From positions 2,604,001 through 2,668,000 of the forward strand of contig NZ_CP108032.1 of the NCBI RefSeq assembly GCF_036169555.1: a stretch of DNA of 64,000 bases, written 5' to 3'. This document shows positions 18,871-28,948 of this stretch, piece after piece. The stretch comes from Streptomyces sp. NBC_00306 (GTDB lineage Bacteria > Actinomycetota > Actinomycetes > Streptomycetales > Streptomycetaceae). The translations under genes were made by a program, and so were the position numbers. The notes under the pieces were generated by a model. It saw nothing but the letters and a program-made list of their open reading frames with translations. It made no database searches and was not told where the DNA came from. How positions within the stretch are numbered: the stretch's first letter is position 1; each line of letters opens with the position of its first letter.

Positions 18871-18897
18871 TTGGCACTCCCCGGGTCCGAGTGCCAG
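18871..18897 (-). promoter_or_regulatory. CIRCE operator upstream of hrcA
   Basis: TTGGCACTC, nine spacer bases, then GAGTGCCAG. The arms match the CIRCE consensus (TTAGCACTC-N9-GAGTGCTAA) with compensatory G/C substitutions that preserve pairing; only the outermost base pair is lost. It lies just upstream of the hrcA ribosome-binding site, in the expected 5'-leader position. Confidence 0.9.
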
Positions 18898-18997
18898 CAA
18901 TCCCCGTGCCAGTGTACGGCCGTGGGGTACGGCTCTAGCAAGGCGGCCGACCAGGCTACCGCGCGCCTTTGCTGGTCGTTGCCAGTAGCGTCGCGTT

Positions 18998-19720
18998 ATG
19001 GACGTCCGTTGGGAAGACTTCGGCTGGGAGCAACTGGCCGACGGGGTCGGGCGGCGCAGGATGCCCGTCTGGGACGCGACCGTGGGGCTGGTCGCCGGTG
19101 ACGAGGCCGTCCTGCTGTTCGACACGGGGTCCACGCTGCGTGAGGGCGTGGAGCTGCGCACCCAGGCGGAGGCGCTGCTGGGCGGCCGCCGAGTGACGCA
19201 TGTCGCACTGAGTCATCCCCACTTCGACCATGTTCTGGGGACGGCCGCCTTCTCCGCGGTGGAGGTCTTCGGCGCGGTCGCCGTCGATGTCGTCCTGCGC
19301 CGGGACCGCGACGAACTCCGGGCCGACGCCGTACGGCACGGCGTGGCGCCGGACGATGCCGCCGAGGCGACCGATCTGCTGGTCGCGCCGCAGCACGTGG
19401 TCACCGGTGAACGGACACTGGACCTCGGCGGACGCCAGGTGCTGCTGGCCAATGTGGGCCCCGGGCACACGGGCCACGATCTGGCGCTCCTCGTGCCGGG
19501 CGACCGGGAGGTCGTGTTCTGCGGCGATCTGGTGGAGGAGTCCGGGGAGCCGCAGGCGGGTCCGGACGCGATGCCCTCGCGCTGGCCGGCGGCCCTGGAC
19601 CGGCTGCTCGCGCTCGGCGGAGAGGACGCGCTGTACGTCCCCGGGCACGGCGCGGTGGTGGACGCGGCGTTCGTCCGCGCACAGCGTGACGTGCTGGCGG
19701 AGCGCTTCGGGGTGCCGTAG
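18998..19720 (+). CDS. MBL-fold metallo-hydrolase
   Basis: 240 aa. The metal motif [11 protein letters not shown], the histidine in GPGHTGHD, the aspartate in FCGDLVEES and the C-terminal VPGHGAVV are the standard beta-lactamase-fold ligands. The substrate is unknown. It is divergent from hrcA with a 163-bp shared region. TAGCGT ends exactly 6 nt before the ATG, predicting a leaderless mRNA. DUF3097 follows at 9 bp. Confidence 0.9.
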   Translation: MDVRWEDFGWEQLADGVGRRRMPVWDATVGLVAGDEAVLLFDTGSTLREGVELRTQAEALLGGRRVTHVALSHPHFDHVLGTAAFSAVEVFGAVAVDVVLRRDRDELRADAVRHGVAPDDAAEATDLLVAPQHVVTGERTLDLGGRQVLLANVGPGHTGHDLALLVPGDREVVFCGDLVEESGEPQAGPDAMPSRWPAALDRLLALGGEDALYVPGHGAVVDAAFVRAQRDVLAERFGVP

Positions 19721-19729
19721 CGTCGCCGA

Positions 19730-20539
19730 ATGCGCAGCTACAGCCCCGATCTGACGCCCCCTTGGAAGAAGCCCTCCGCCGTGCCGGAGGTCCCCGCCGA
19801 CCGGGATCTGGTCGTGGAGGAGGTCACCACCGGCTTCTGCGGCGCGGTGACCGGCTGCGAGGCCGGGACGGTGACCCTGGAGGACCGCTTCGGCAAGCAC
19901 CGGGTCTTCCCGCTGACCGCACGGGGCTTTCTGCTGGAGGGCCGGGTGGTGACGCTGGTCCGGCCCGGCGCGGGCGCACCGGCCGCACCGGCGCGTACGG
20001 CCTCGGGTTCCGTCGCCGTGCCCGGCGCCCGGGCCAGGGTGGCGCGGGCGGGCCGCATCTACGTCGAGGGCCGCCACGACGCCGAGCTCGTGGAACGGGT
20101 CTGGGGCGACGACCTGCGCATCGAGGGGGTGGTGGTCGAGTACCTGGAGGGTGTCGACGACCTGCCCGCGATCGTCGCCGACTTCGCGCCCGGGCCCGAC
20201 GCCTGCCTCGGTGTCCTGGTCGACCATCTGGTCCCGGGGTCCAAGGAGTCCCGTATCGCCGCGTCGGTCACGGACCCGCACGTGCTCGTGGTGGGCCATC
20301 CGTACATCGACATCTGGGAGGCGGTGAAGCCGTCGTCGGTGGGGATCCCGGCATGGCCCGTCGTCCCGCGGGGCCAGGACTGGAAGACGGGTGTGTGCCG
20401 CGCGCTGGGCTGGCCGCCGAACACCGGCGCCGCCTGGCAGCACATCCTGTCCCGGGTGCGGTCCTACCGTGACCTCCAGCCGGAGCTGCTGGGCCGGGTC
20501 GAGGAGCTGATCGACTTCGTGACGCTGCCGCCGGAGTGA
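19730..20539 (+). CDS. DUF3097 family protein
   Basis: 269 aa, recognisable as the actinobacterial DUF3097 family by RSYSPDLTPPWKKPSAVPEVPA at the start, GFLLEGRVVTLVRP and GRIYVEGRHDAELVERVWGDDL. The middle (ARAGRIYVEGRHDAE...EGVVVEYLEGVDDL) resembles a Toprim-like fold, which is inference. It carries its own TAGCGT box 6 nt before the ATG, within the stop region of the preceding gene, so it may be transcribed both with and without the MBL gene. Function is not established. Confidence 0.85.
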   Translation: MRSYSPDLTPPWKKPSAVPEVPADRDLVVEEVTTGFCGAVTGCEAGTVTLEDRFGKHRVFPLTARGFLLEGRVVTLVRPGAGAPAAPARTASGSVAVPGARARVARAGRIYVEGRHDAELVERVWGDDLRIEGVVVEYLEGVDDLPAIVADFAPGPDACLGVLVDHLVPGSKESRIAASVTDPHVLVVGHPYIDIWEAVKPSSVGIPAWPVVPRGQDWKTGVCRALGWPPNTGAAWQHILSRVRSYRDLQPELLGRVEELIDFVTLPPE

Positions 20540-20579
20540 GCGGCGTGGCCCTCCGAGGGGGCAGCGGGGCGGCGGCGGG

Positions 20580-21812
20580 TCAGTCCACCAGGTCCCGGAC
20601 GACTCCGTCCGCGAGCAGCCTTCCCCGCAGCGTCAGCACGGCCGAGCCCGCCTCGTAGGCCGCGGGCTCCAGCAGCCCGTCCGCCAGGGCCCTGCCCGCC
20701 GCCGCCAGCCCCGCCGGCTTCAGCAGCGACAGCGGCACGCCGTCCCTCAGCCGCAGCTCCAGCAGGATCCGCTCGACGCGCCGGTCCTCCGCCGACAGGA
20801 GTTCGCGGCCCGCTCCGGGCGAGCGCCCCTCGGCCAGCGCCGCCGCGTACGCGCCCGGGTGCTTCACGTTCCACCAGCGCACCCCGCCCACATGGCTGTG
20901 CGCTCCGGGGCCCGCGCCCCACCAGTCGGCGCCGCGCCAGTACAGCTCGTTGTGCAGACAGCGGCCTGCGTCGGAGGTGGCCCAGTTGGAGACCTCGTAC
21001 CAGGAGAAGCCCGCCTCGGACAGCACGGAGTCCGCGATGAGATAGCGGTCCGCGTGCACGTCGTCGTCGGTCATGGGCACCTCGCCCCGCCGGATGCGCC
21101 GGGCCAGCTGGGTGCCCTCCTCCACGATCAGCGCGTACGCCGAGACATGGTCGGGTCCCGCGCCCACCGCGGCCGCGAGCGACGCGCGCCAGTCGTCGTC
21201 GCTCTCGCCGGGGGTGCCGTAGATCAGGTCGAGGTTCACATGGTCGAAGCCGGCGGCGCGGGCCTCCGCGACGCAGGCCTCGGGGCGTCCGGGTGTGTGC
21301 GTGCGGTCCAGCACCTTCAGGACGTGCTGCTTGGCGCTCTGCATGCCGAACGAGATCCGGTTGAATCCTCCGGCCCGCAGCTTCTCCAGATACTCCGGAC
21401 CGACGGACTCGGGGTTCGCCTCGGTGGTGATCTCCGCGTCGTCCGCGAGCCCGAACTCCTCCCGGACGGCGCCCAGCATGGACACCAGGTCGGCGGCGTC
21501 CAGCAGCGTCGGCGTACCGCCCCCGACGAACACCGTGCTGACCGGCCGCGGGTCGTCGCCGAGCACCTTGCGGGCGAGGCGCACCTCGTCGGCGAGGGTG
21601 GCGGCGTAGTTGTCGCGGGAGGCCAGTACACCGCCCGAACCGCGCAGCTCGGTGGCGGTGTAGGTGTTGAAGTCGCAGTAACCGCAGCGCGTCGCGCAGT
21701 ACGGCACATGCAGATAGAAGGCGAGCGGCCGGTCACCGGCGCCGTCGAGGGCGGACGCCGGGAGCGCCCCGTCCTCGGGCATGGGCTCACCATCGGGCAG
21801 TACGGAAGGCAT
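20580..21812 (-). CDS. hemW: HemW-type radical SAM heme chaperone
   Basis: About 410 aa. The radical-SAM cluster motif is CATRCGYC (CX3CX2C) near residue 40, with FVGGGTPTLLD, NPESVGPEYLEKL and the HemN-family RISFGMQSAKQHVL. It lacks the N-terminal trip-wire extension of true HemN, and HemW proteins bind heme rather than oxidise coproporphyrinogen. ATG 21812 or ATG 21821 can serve as start. It is convergent with DUF3097. In Firmicutes hemW sits next to lepA; here lepA lies about 10 kb away. Confidence 0.9.
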   Translation of the reverse strand: MPSVLPDGEPMPEDGALPASALDGAGDRPLAFYLHVPYCATRCGYCDFNTYTATELRGSGGVLASRDNYAATLADEVRLARKVLGDDPRPVSTVFVGGGTPTLLDAADLVSMLGAVREEFGLADDAEITTEANPESVGPEYLEKLRAGGFNRISFGMQSAKQHVLKVLDRTHTPGRPEACVAEARAAGFDHVNLDLIYGTPGESDDDWRASLAAAVGAGPDHVSAYALIVEEGTQLARRIRRGEVPMTDDDVHADRYLIADSVLSEAGFSWYEVSNWATSDAGRCLHNELYWRGADWWGAGPGAHSHVGGVRWWNVKHPGAYAAALAEGRSPGAGRELLSAEDRRVERILLELRLRDGVPLSLLKPAGLAAAGRALADGLLEPAAYEAGSAVLTLRGRLLADGVVRDLVD

Positions 21813-21920
21813 GCCCCCCATTGTCCGTCACCGGTGCGAAAGCCCGGACCGCGCGCCGGGCGGGGCTCCGGGGGCAGAGGCCGTGCCGTCCCCGGCAGGT
21901 CACCGCACCGGAGGCGTACG

Positions 21921-23900
21921 TCACTGCACCTGGAGCACGAGCAGCGCCAGATCGTCGCCCAGCGGGGTGTCCGAGAAGTCGTGCACGGCCTGCCTGATCC
22001 GCTCGCCGACCCCTTGCGCCGTCAGTCCCACGCATCCGGCGAGAGCGGTGGCCAGCCCGTCACCGTCGTCGAACATCCGCGCCCCCGAGCGCCGCTCGGT
22101 CACCCCGTCCGTGACGCAGAGCAGCGTGTCACCGGGCTCCAGGTCGAAGGTCTGGCTCTGGTACGCGACGTCCTCCACGACCCCGAGCAGGACCTGCGGC
22201 TCGGCGACGGTGTGCACCCTCCCGTCGGGCCGCAGCACCAGCGGCAGCGGATGCCCCGCGCTCGCCAGCGTGCACCGCACGCCCCTGCCGGAGGGCAGCG
22301 GCACGACCTCGCCGTACAGCAGGGACAGGAAGCGGGCCTGCGGCCCTTCCGGCACCGTCTGGCCGCCGGCCGCGGCGACGAGCAGCGCGGTCGCCTCCGC
22401 CGCTTCCATGGCGTCGTCGAGGAGGAGCCCGTTCAGCCGGTCGAGCACCTCGCCGACCTGGTAGCCCTCACGGGCGAGCAGCCGCAGCCAGGGGCGGGCC
22501 AGTCCGGTGACGACGGCCGCCTCGGGGCCGCTGCCCTGGACGTCGCCGAGCATGAAGGACCAGCGGTCGCCGCTGCCGGCCGGGAAAATGTCGTAGAAGT
22601 CACCACCGGCGACTCCGTCGTCGCCGGGCTCATAGACGAGGAAGCGGTCCACGCCCGGGATCTGGCCCACCTTGCGGGGCTGGAGGCCGCGCTGGAGGAC
22701 CTTGCTGATGGTGGCCTGCCGGGTGTACTGGCGGGCGGCGCCGATCGCGAGTGCCACGCGGCGGGCGAAGTCCTCGGTGAGGGCCGTCACGTCGTCGGGG
22801 ACGCGCGCGAGGCCCTGCCGGGCGAGCAGCAGGGTGCCGAGGCCGCGTCCGCCCGCGACGAGACGGTAGGCGAGTGCGGCGCCCCCGGCCGCGCCCGGCT
22901 CGCGCCCGCTCGGCCACGGGATCGGCACCGGTCCGCCGATCGTGCCCTCGGGCAGCATGGGCGGCTCCTCGACGAGCGCCGTGCGCAGCTGCTCGATCCG
23001 TGACTCGTCGGCGTGCCAGACGCGGGCGAGCCGCTGCACGGGGGCCGAGGGCCCCTCGCCGCCGACGGCGGGCCGGCCGGGTTCGCCGTCCAGCCAGATC
23101 GCGCACCAGTCGGCGAGCCGCGGCACCAGCAGCTGCGCGGCGAGCGCGGCCACCATGTCCTCGTCGAGCTGTCCGGCCAGCAGGTCGGAGGCCTCGGCGA
23201 GGAACGAGAGCGCGCCACGTCCGGCCAGGCTCTGGTCCGCGCGGTCGTCGCGGGCGACGGACGCGCGCGGCGAGGGCGCCAGGATCTCGGCGGCCCGCAG
23301 ACCGCGGTCGATGGCCGGTTCGGCACCGGTCAGCGCAAAGGTGTCCCAGCCGTCGACGGGCAGCCGCGCCCAGACGGTCTTCAGGGCGGAGAGGTAGGTG
23401 ATGCCCCACCGCTCGGCGAGGGCGGCGACGAGGTGCAGACCGCGTCCGTACTCGGGGGTGCCCGAGCGGTCCGTGACGGCGTGGGGCTCGCTGCTCACGG
23501 CCCTGGCGGGGTGGTGGTCGGAGACCTCGATCACCAGGGCGGCGGCCTCTCCGTCGGCCGACGGGTCGAGGCGGCACAGGAGTTCGACGGCGGTGCCCGC
23601 GTGCACGACGGCGTTGGTGACGAGTTCACTGACGATCACGACGGCGTCGTCCGCGAGCCGGTCGGTGCTGTGCCCGCCGGGCGGGCAGCCGCCCGCCGCA
23701 CCCCGGCAGTAGGCGCAGGTGGCCAGGAGACCGAGGGTGGTCCAGTCGGCGAGGGCCGCCCGGACGAATCTGCGGGCGGCCGAGGGGGCATGAGGGTTCC
23801 CCGGCAGGCTGGTGCGCGTGACCGACCGCCCGTCATCCCTGAACGGGTAGAACGGAGTTGAGCGGTGGACGGTTTCGCGCTGCATCGGAATGGACCCCAC
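21921..23900 (-). CDS. SpoIIE-type PP2C phosphatase with N-terminal ATPase (anti-sigma-like) domain
   Basis: 659 aa with three parts. Residues about 40-200 form a HATPase_c domain of the RsbW type (VSELVTNAVVHAG, EYGRGLHLVAALAERWG). A GAF-like middle spans about 240-420. A SpoIIE phosphatase domain spans about 440-655 (VAGGDFYDIFP, GDVQGSGPEAA, CVTDGVTERR, GDDLALLVLQV). Such fusions regulate stress sigma factors by dephosphorylating anti-anti-sigma factors. A cysteine-rich insert (ATCAYCRGAAGGC) sits in the ATPase domain. GTG 23900 with GGGAG 7 nt upstream is preferred over ATG 23885. Divergent from the hybrid kinase. Confidence 0.92.
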   Translation of the reverse strand: MGSIPMQRETVHRSTPFYPFRDDGRSVTRTSLPGNPHAPSAARRFVRAALADWTTLGLLATCAYCRGAAGGCPPGGHSTDRLADDAVVIVSELVTNAVVHAGTAVELLCRLDPSADGEAAALVIEVSDHHPARAVSSEPHAVTDRSGTPEYGRGLHLVAALAERWGITYLSALKTVWARLPVDGWDTFALTGAEPAIDRGLRAAEILAPSPRASVARDDRADQSLAGRGALSFLAEASDLLAGQLDEDMVAALAAQLLVPRLADWCAIWLDGEPGRPAVGGEGPSAPVQRLARVWHADESRIEQLRTALVEEPPMLPEGTIGGPVPIPWPSGREPGAAGGAALAYRLVAGGRGLGTLLLARQGLARVPDDVTALTEDFARRVALAIGAARQYTRQATISKVLQRGLQPRKVGQIPGVDRFLVYEPGDDGVAGGDFYDIFPAGSGDRWSFMLGDVQGSGPEAAVVTGLARPWLRLLAREGYQVGEVLDRLNGLLLDDAMEAAEATALLVAAAGGQTVPEGPQARFLSLLYGEVVPLPSGRGVRCTLASAGHPLPLVLRPDGRVHTVAEPQVLLGVVEDVAYQSQTFDLEPGDTLLCVTDGVTERRSGARMFDDGDGLATALAGCVGLTAQGVGERIRQAVHDFSDTPLGDDLALLVLQVQ

Positions 23901-24001
23901 AGTCCGGCTCCCGGTCGGTTCTCACAATGCGCCGCTTCTGACACCGACAGAGTGACAGACTGAGCCTGCCCATAAGCGCCGAGTCACCGAAGTGGGCGGA
24001 T

Positions 24002-27000
24002 ATGAACAGAGACCTCGTGCCGCCGCCCGCATCCCCGGCCACCCCGCCGCATGCCCGGACGCCGGACGACGGCGGCTGGATCCGGGCGTCGGAACTGCGC
24101 CCGCTGCTGGCCGCGATGACGTCGCTGCGCGACGGCGACTTCCGCGTCCGGGTGGCCGAGACGCACGAAGGCATGTCGGCGGAACTGGCCGCGGTGTTCA
24201 ACCAGATCGCCGTGCGCAATCAGCACTTCGCCGACGAGCTGACACGGGTACGCAGGGAGGTCGTCCGCCACGGGCGGCTCGACGACCGGCTGGCGGCGAG
24301 CCCCGGCCAGGGAGCCTGGACCTCGGGTGTGACCTGGACGAACTCCCTGCTGGACGCCCTGGTCGTACCGGCCGCGAACGCCACGCGCGTCCTGGACGCG
24401 GTGGCCGGCGGCGATCTCACCCAGCGGGTCGATCTGCACGACGGGAACCGCCAGTTGCGGGGCGATCTGCGCCGGCTGGGCCGCGCGGTCAACAAGATGG
24501 TCGACCAGCTGTCGCTGTTCACCGGCGAGGTCACGCGGGTCGCGCGCGAGGTCGGCACCGAGGGCAGACTCGGCGGCCGCGCCAAGGTTCAGGGTCTGTC
24601 GGGGAGTTGGCGGGACGTCACGGAGGCCGTCAACGCGATGGCCTCCCGGCTCACCGCACAGGTGCGCGACATCGCCGCGGTGACCACGGCGGTGGCGCGC
24701 GGCGACCTGACCCGTACGGTGACCGTCGAGGCGACCGGCGAGCTGCTGGAACTGAAGCTCACCGTGAACACGATGGTCGACCAGCTGTCCGCGTTCGCGG
24801 ACGAGGTGACCCGCGTGGCGCGCGAGGTCGGCACCGAGGGCCAGTTGGGCGGGCGTGCCCAGGTCCGCGGCGTGTCCGGGGTCTGGAAGGACCTCACGGA
24901 CAACGTCAACTTCATGGCGTCCAACCTCACCAGCCAGGTCCGCAACATCGCCCAGGTCACCACCGCCGTCGCCAACGGCGATCTCTCCCAGAAGATCACC
25001 GTCGACGCCCAGGGCGAGATCCTCGAACTCAAGTCGACCATCAACACCATGGTCGACCAGCTCTCCGCCTTCGCCGACGAGGTCACCCGCGTCGCCCGCG
25101 AGGTCGGCACCGAGGGCAACCTCGGCGGCCGCGCCCAGGTCCGCGGGGTTTCCGGGGTCTGGAAGGACCTCACCGAGAACGTCAACTTCATGGCCGACAA
25201 CCTGACCAGCCAGGTGCGGAACATCGCCCTGGTCTCCACGGCCGTCGCCCAGGGCGATCTGGGCAAGAAGATCACCGTCGAGGCGAAGGGCGAGATCCTC
25301 GAACTCAAGTCGACCATCAACACCATGGTCGACCAGCTCTCCGCCTTCGCCGACGAGGTCACCCGCGTCGCCCGCGAGGTCGGCACCGAGGGCAACCTGG
25401 GCGGTCAGGCGCAGGTCCGCGGCGTGTCCGGGGTCTGGAAGGACCTCACGGACAACGTCAACTTCATGGCGTCCAACCTCACCAGCCAGGTCCGCAACAT
25501 CGCCCAGGTCACCACCGCCGTCGCCAACGGCGACCTGTCCAAGAAGATCACCGTCGACGCCCGCGGCGAGATCCTCGAACTCAAGGACACCGTCAACACG
25601 ATGGTGGACCAGCTGCGGGCGTTCGCCGACGAGGTCACGCGGGTGGCCCGCGAGGTCGGCACGGACGGCAGACTCGGCGGCCGGGCCCAGGTGCTCGGCG
25701 TCACCGGGCTGTGGAAGGACCTCACCGACAACGTCAACTACATGGCCGACAACCTCACCTCGCAGGTGCGGAACATCGCCCAGGTGGCGACAGCCGTGGC
25801 ACAGGGCGACCTGTCGAAGAAGATCGACGTGGACGCCCGCGGCGAGATCCTGGAGCTGAAGACCACCATCAACACCATGGTCGACACGCTCTCCTCGTTC
25901 TCCTCCGAGGTGACCCGGGTGGCCCGCGAGGTGGGCTCCGAGGGCCAGTTGGGCGGCCAGGCGCGGGTCGAGGGCGTGTACGGCACCTGGAAGCGCCTGA
26001 CGACCAATGTGAACGAGCTGGCGCTCAATCTCACCACCCAGGTCCGCGCGATCGCCGAGGTGGCGTCCGCGGTGGCCCAGGGCGACATGTCCCGCTCCAT
26101 CACCGTGGAGACCCGCGGCGAGGTCTCCGAACTCAAGGACAACATCAACCTGATGGTGTCCAACCTCCGGGAGACCACCCGGGCCAAGGACTGGCTGGAG
26201 TCGAACCTCGCCCGTCTGGCGGGTCTGATGCAGGGGCACCGCGACCTGATGGAGGTCGCCGACCTGATCCTGCGCGAACTGACCCCGCTGGTGAACGCCC
26301 AGTACGGCGCCTTCTTCCTGGCCGACCCGGACGCCGACGGCACCCCGGCCCGTACCACCTCCACCACCAAGGGCCTGGCCTTCATCGCGGGCTACGGCTC
26401 CGCCCAGTCCGCCACCATCGACACCACCGGCATGCCGGGCCACGGCCTGGTGCGGCAGGCGGCCCTGGAGAAGAAGCGCATCCTGCTGGAGGAGGCGCCG
26501 CCGGACTACATCAAGATCAACTCAGGGCTGGGCGAGGCGTCCCCGGCCAGCGTCGTCATCATCCCGATCCTCTTCGAGGACAAGCTGCTCGGAGTGATCG
26601 AGCTCGCGTCCTTCTCCCGCTTCTCCGACGTCCACCTGGCCTTCTTCGACCAGTTCGTGAACACCATCGGGGTCGCGATCAACACCATCATCGCCAACTC
26701 CCGTACGGAGTCGCTCCTCGGCGAGTCCCAGCGCCTGGCCGTCCAGCTCCAGGAGCGCTCCGACGAACTCCAGCGGCAGCAGGCCGAACTGCAGCGCTCC
26801 AACGCGGAGCTGGAGGAGAAGGCCGCCCTGCTGGCGACCTCGTCGCAGTACAAGTCGGAGTTCCTGGCCAACATGTCGCACGAACTGCGCACCCCGCTGA
26901 ACTCCCTGCTCATCCTCGCGCGGCTGCTGTCCGACAACCCGGACGGCCGCCTCTCCGACCAGGAGGTGCAGTTCGCGACGACGATCCACCGCTCGGGCTC

Positions 27001-28237
27001 CGACCTGCTCCAGCTGATCAACGACATCCTCGACCTGTCCAAGATCGAGGCCGGCCGTATGGACGTCCGGCCGAAGAAGCTCCCGCTGATCAAGCTGCTC
27101 GACTATGTGCACGCCACCTTCCGGCCGATCACGCTGGACCGCGGACTGGCCTTCGAGGTCGCGGTCGGCGAGGACGTGCCGCGCGAGATGTACTCCGACG
27201 AACAGCGGCTCCAGCAGATCCTGCGGAACCTGCTGTCCAACGCCATCAAGTTCACCTCCTCGGGCCGCGTGGAACTGCGCGTCAACCGCATCAAGGACCC
27301 CGACCACACCCTGGTCAAGGACGCGGAGGACCTGATCGCCTTCGCCGTCACGGACACCGGCATCGGGATCGCGGCGGAGAAACTCCCGGTGATCTTCGAG
27401 GCGTTCCAGCAGGCCGACGGCACCACCAACCGCAAGTACGGCGGCACCGGCCTCGGTCTGTCCATCAGCCGCGAGATCGCGGGGCTCCTCGGCGGTCGCA
27501 TCATCGCCGAGAGCGAACCGGGCGCGGGCTCCACCTTCACGCTGTACGCGCCCGTGCTCTACCCGGGGCACGTCGCCGCGGAGAACGACGACCTGCGGCA
27601 AGGCCACACGGTCCAGGATCTGCGGATGCTGCCGCTGACGGCGCCCGAGCGCCACCACACCGACCATCCGCCGCGTCCGGAGCTGGACGACGGCTGGCCG
27701 ACGACGACGAAGCTCGAGGAGTGGAAGTCGGGCAGCGCGGGCGCGATCCTGGCGGGCCGCCGGGTGCTGATCGTCGACGACGACATCCGCAATGTCTTCG
27801 CCCTCACCCATGTGCTGGGCCGCGTGGGCATGCCCGTGCTGTACGCGGAGAACGGCCGCGAGGGCATCGAGACGCTGGAGCGCAATCCCGACGTCGAACT
27901 GGTCCTGATGGACATCATGATGCCCGAGATGGACGGTTACGAGACGATCGAGGCGATCCGGCGCAGCCCGCTGTGGACCGATCTGCCGATCGTGGCGCTG
28001 ACCGCGAAGGCGATGCCCGGGGACCGCGAGAAGTCCATCGCGCAGGGTGCCAACGAGTACGTACCGAAGCCCGTGGACGTCGACCGGTTGCTGACGGTCG
28101 TCTGTGCCCTCCTGGACCCCGAGAGCGAGCCGCCGGCCGGGCCGCCGGTGTCCGCGGGGCCGCCGGAGGGGCATTCCGCTGTACCGGCGCAGCAGGACGG
28201 CGAAGGAGAGCCGGCCACTACGCCGACCATCACGTGA
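24002..28237 (+). CDS. HAMP-repeat hybrid sensor histidine kinase with GAF and receiver domains
   Basis: 1411 aa with no visible membrane segment, so probably cytoplasmic. An N-terminal region of degenerate HAMPs leads into six clear 92-residue HAMP repeats (about residues 185-736), then a GAF domain (about 750-900), a coiled coil rich in Gln/Glu/Leu (900-945), HisKA with [10 protein letters not shown] (His near 960), HATPase_c with N- and G-boxes ([31 protein letters not shown]), and a C-terminal receiver ([13 protein letters not shown], phospho-Asp in [13 protein letters not shown]). The layout recalls fungal group III (NIK1/Os-1) osmosensing kinases and their bacterial relatives. The response regulator follows after 10 bp. 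Confidence 0.93.
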   Translation: MNRDLVPPPASPATPPHARTPDDGGWIRASELRPLLAAMTSLRDGDFRVRVAETHEGMSAELAAVFNQIAVRNQHFADELTRVRREVVRHGRLDDRLAASPGQGAWTSGVTWTNSLLDALVVPAANATRVLDAVAGGDLTQRVDLHDGNRQLRGDLRRLGRAVNKMVDQLSLFTGEVTRVAREVGTEGRLGGRAKVQGLSGSWRDVTEAVNAMASRLTAQVRDIAAVTTAVARGDLTRTVTVEATGELLELKLTVNTMVDQLSAFADEVTRVAREVGTEGQLGGRAQVRGVSGVWKDLTDNVNFMASNLTSQVRNIAQVTTAVANGDLSQKITVDAQGEILELKSTINTMVDQLSAFADEVTRVAREVGTEGNLGGRAQVRGVSGVWKDLTENVNFMADNLTSQVRNIALVSTAVAQGDLGKKITVEAKGEILELKSTINTMVDQLSAFADEVTRVAREVGTEGNLGGQAQVRGVSGVWKDLTDNVNFMASNLTSQVRNIAQVTTAVANGDLSKKITVDARGEILELKDTVNTMVDQLRAFADEVTRVAREVGTDGRLGGRAQVLGVTGLWKDLTDNVNYMADNLTSQVRNIAQVATAVAQGDLSKKIDVDARGEILELKTTINTMVDTLSSFSSEVTRVAREVGSEGQLGGQARVEGVYGTWKRLTTNVNELALNLTTQVRAIAEVASAVAQGDMSRSITVETRGEVSELKDNINLMVSNLRETTRAKDWLESNLARLAGLMQGHRDLMEVADLILRELTPLVNAQYGAFFLADPDADGTPARTTSTTKGLAFIAGYGSAQSATIDTTGMPGHGLVRQAALEKKRILLEEAPPDYIKINSGLGEASPASVVIIPILFEDKLLGVIELASFSRFSDVHLAFFDQFVNTIGVAINTIIANSRTESLLGESQRLAVQLQERSDELQRQQAELQRSNAELEEKAALLATSSQYKSEFLANMSHELRTPLNSLLILARLLSDNPDGRLSDQEVQFATTIHRSGSDLLQLINDILDLSKIEAGRMDVRPKKLPLIKLLDYVHATFRPITLDRGLAFEVAVGEDVPREMYSDEQRLQQILRNLLSNAIKFTSSGRVELRVNRIKDPDHTLVKDAEDLIAFAVTDTGIGIAAEKLPVIFEAFQQADGTTNRKYGGTGLGLSISREIAGLLGGRIIAESEPGAGSTFTLYAPVLYPGHVAAENDDLRQGHTVQDLRMLPLTAPERHHTDHPPRPELDDGWPTTTKLEEWKSGSAGAILAGRRVLIVDDDIRNVFALTHVLGRVGMPVLYAENGREGIETLERNPDVELVLMDIMMPEMDGYETIEAIRRSPLWTDLPIVALTAKAMPGDREKSIAQGANEYVPKPVDVDRLLTVVCALLDPESEPPAGPPVSAGPPEGHSAVPAQQDGEGEPATTPTIT
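24554..26209 (+). repeat. six tandem 276-bp HAMP-encoding repeats
   Basis: Units begin at 24554, 24830, 25106, 25382, 25658 and 25934, each encoding GT(E/D)G...TRVAREV. Some segments are almost identical in DNA, including silent sites: the block around 24881-24987 recurs 552 bp later and the block around 25031-25123 recurs 276 bp later. The outer units are more diverged. This pattern suggests recent internal duplication or gene conversion. Confidence 0.9.
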
Positions 28238-28247
28238 GGCAGACACC

Positions 28248-28829
28248 ATGAGCGCACAGGCACCCGCGGATCGCGCGAGCATCCTGCTCGTGGACGACAT
28301 GGACGACAACCTTGTCGCTCTCGAAGCAGTGCTCGGAGCCCTGAACGAGCCGATGGTGAGGGCCCGTTCCGGGGAGGAGGCGATGAAGGCGCTGCTGCGG
28401 CAGCAGTTCGCGGTGATCCTGCTCGATGTCCGGATGCCGGGCATGGACGGATTCGAGACCGCCTCGAACATCAAGCGGCTGGACCAGACGAAAGACGTCC
28501 CGATCATTTTCCTGACCGGGGTGGAGGCCGACAGCAGCTACGCCTTCCGCGGATACGCCACGGGGGCCGCGGACTTCATGACGAAGCCGTTCGACCCGTG
28601 GGTGCTGCGGGCGAAGGTGAGCGTGTTCCTCGAACTGCACCGTAAGACCCGCCAGTTGGAGCGGATGCTGGCCAAGGAGCAGGAGCAGCTGGAAACGATC
28701 GCCGGCCGGCTGAGCGCCATCGAGTCGGAGCTCGGCCGGATCGGGCCGAGCGATGTCCCGGAACTGCGGATCCAGCTGACGCGTATCGAGGAGGGCGTCA
28801 GGGAACTGCGTCGCGGGCGGAGCCGATAG
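28248..28829 (+). CDS. single-domain response regulator with coiled-coil tail
   Basis: 193 aa from ATG 28248, with GAGG 8 nt upstream. The receiver domain is intact: acidic pair in LLVDDMDDN, phospho-Asp in ILLDVRMPGMDG, Thr in IIFLTG, Lys in MTKPFDPW. There is no DNA-binding domain; residues about 130-193 form a charged helix (RQLERMLAKEQEQLETIAGRL). It directly follows the hybrid kinase, so it is probably a phosphorelay partner acting by protein contact. Confidence 0.93.
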   Translation: MSAQAPADRASILLVDDMDDNLVALEAVLGALNEPMVRARSGEEAMKALLRQQFAVILLDVRMPGMDGFETASNIKRLDQTKDVPIIFLTGVEADSSYAFRGYATGAADFMTKPFDPWVLRAKVSVFLELHRKTRQLERMLAKEQEQLETIAGRLSAIESELGRIGPSDVPELRIQLTRIEEGVRELRRGRSR

Positions 28830-28948
28830 GCCCCGCCCGCGACGGCGTCTGCCACGCGGGTGCCGCTCCTCGCGCCGCGGAGTGCCGCGGCGTGGGTGCT
28901 CGCCGCGGCGTGTCCGCTGCGCGGGTGCCGCTTACCGCGCCGGGGTTG

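Noticed and set aside
15514..19101. 1195-codon plus-strand open frame across rsmE, NMO, dnaJ and hrcA
   Set aside because: Spans four clear minus-strand genes; composition is that of an antisense frame.
24554..26209. Regular 276-bp repeats considered as a CRISPR-like or satellite array
   Set aside because: Units are in-frame HAMP-coding repeats inside one gene; no spacers.
23992..28251. 1419-codon frame overlapping the hybrid kinase in another plus frame, and long minus frames opposite it
   Set aside because: Basic Arg/Gly/Pro-rich translation without domains; the kinase frame is unambiguous.
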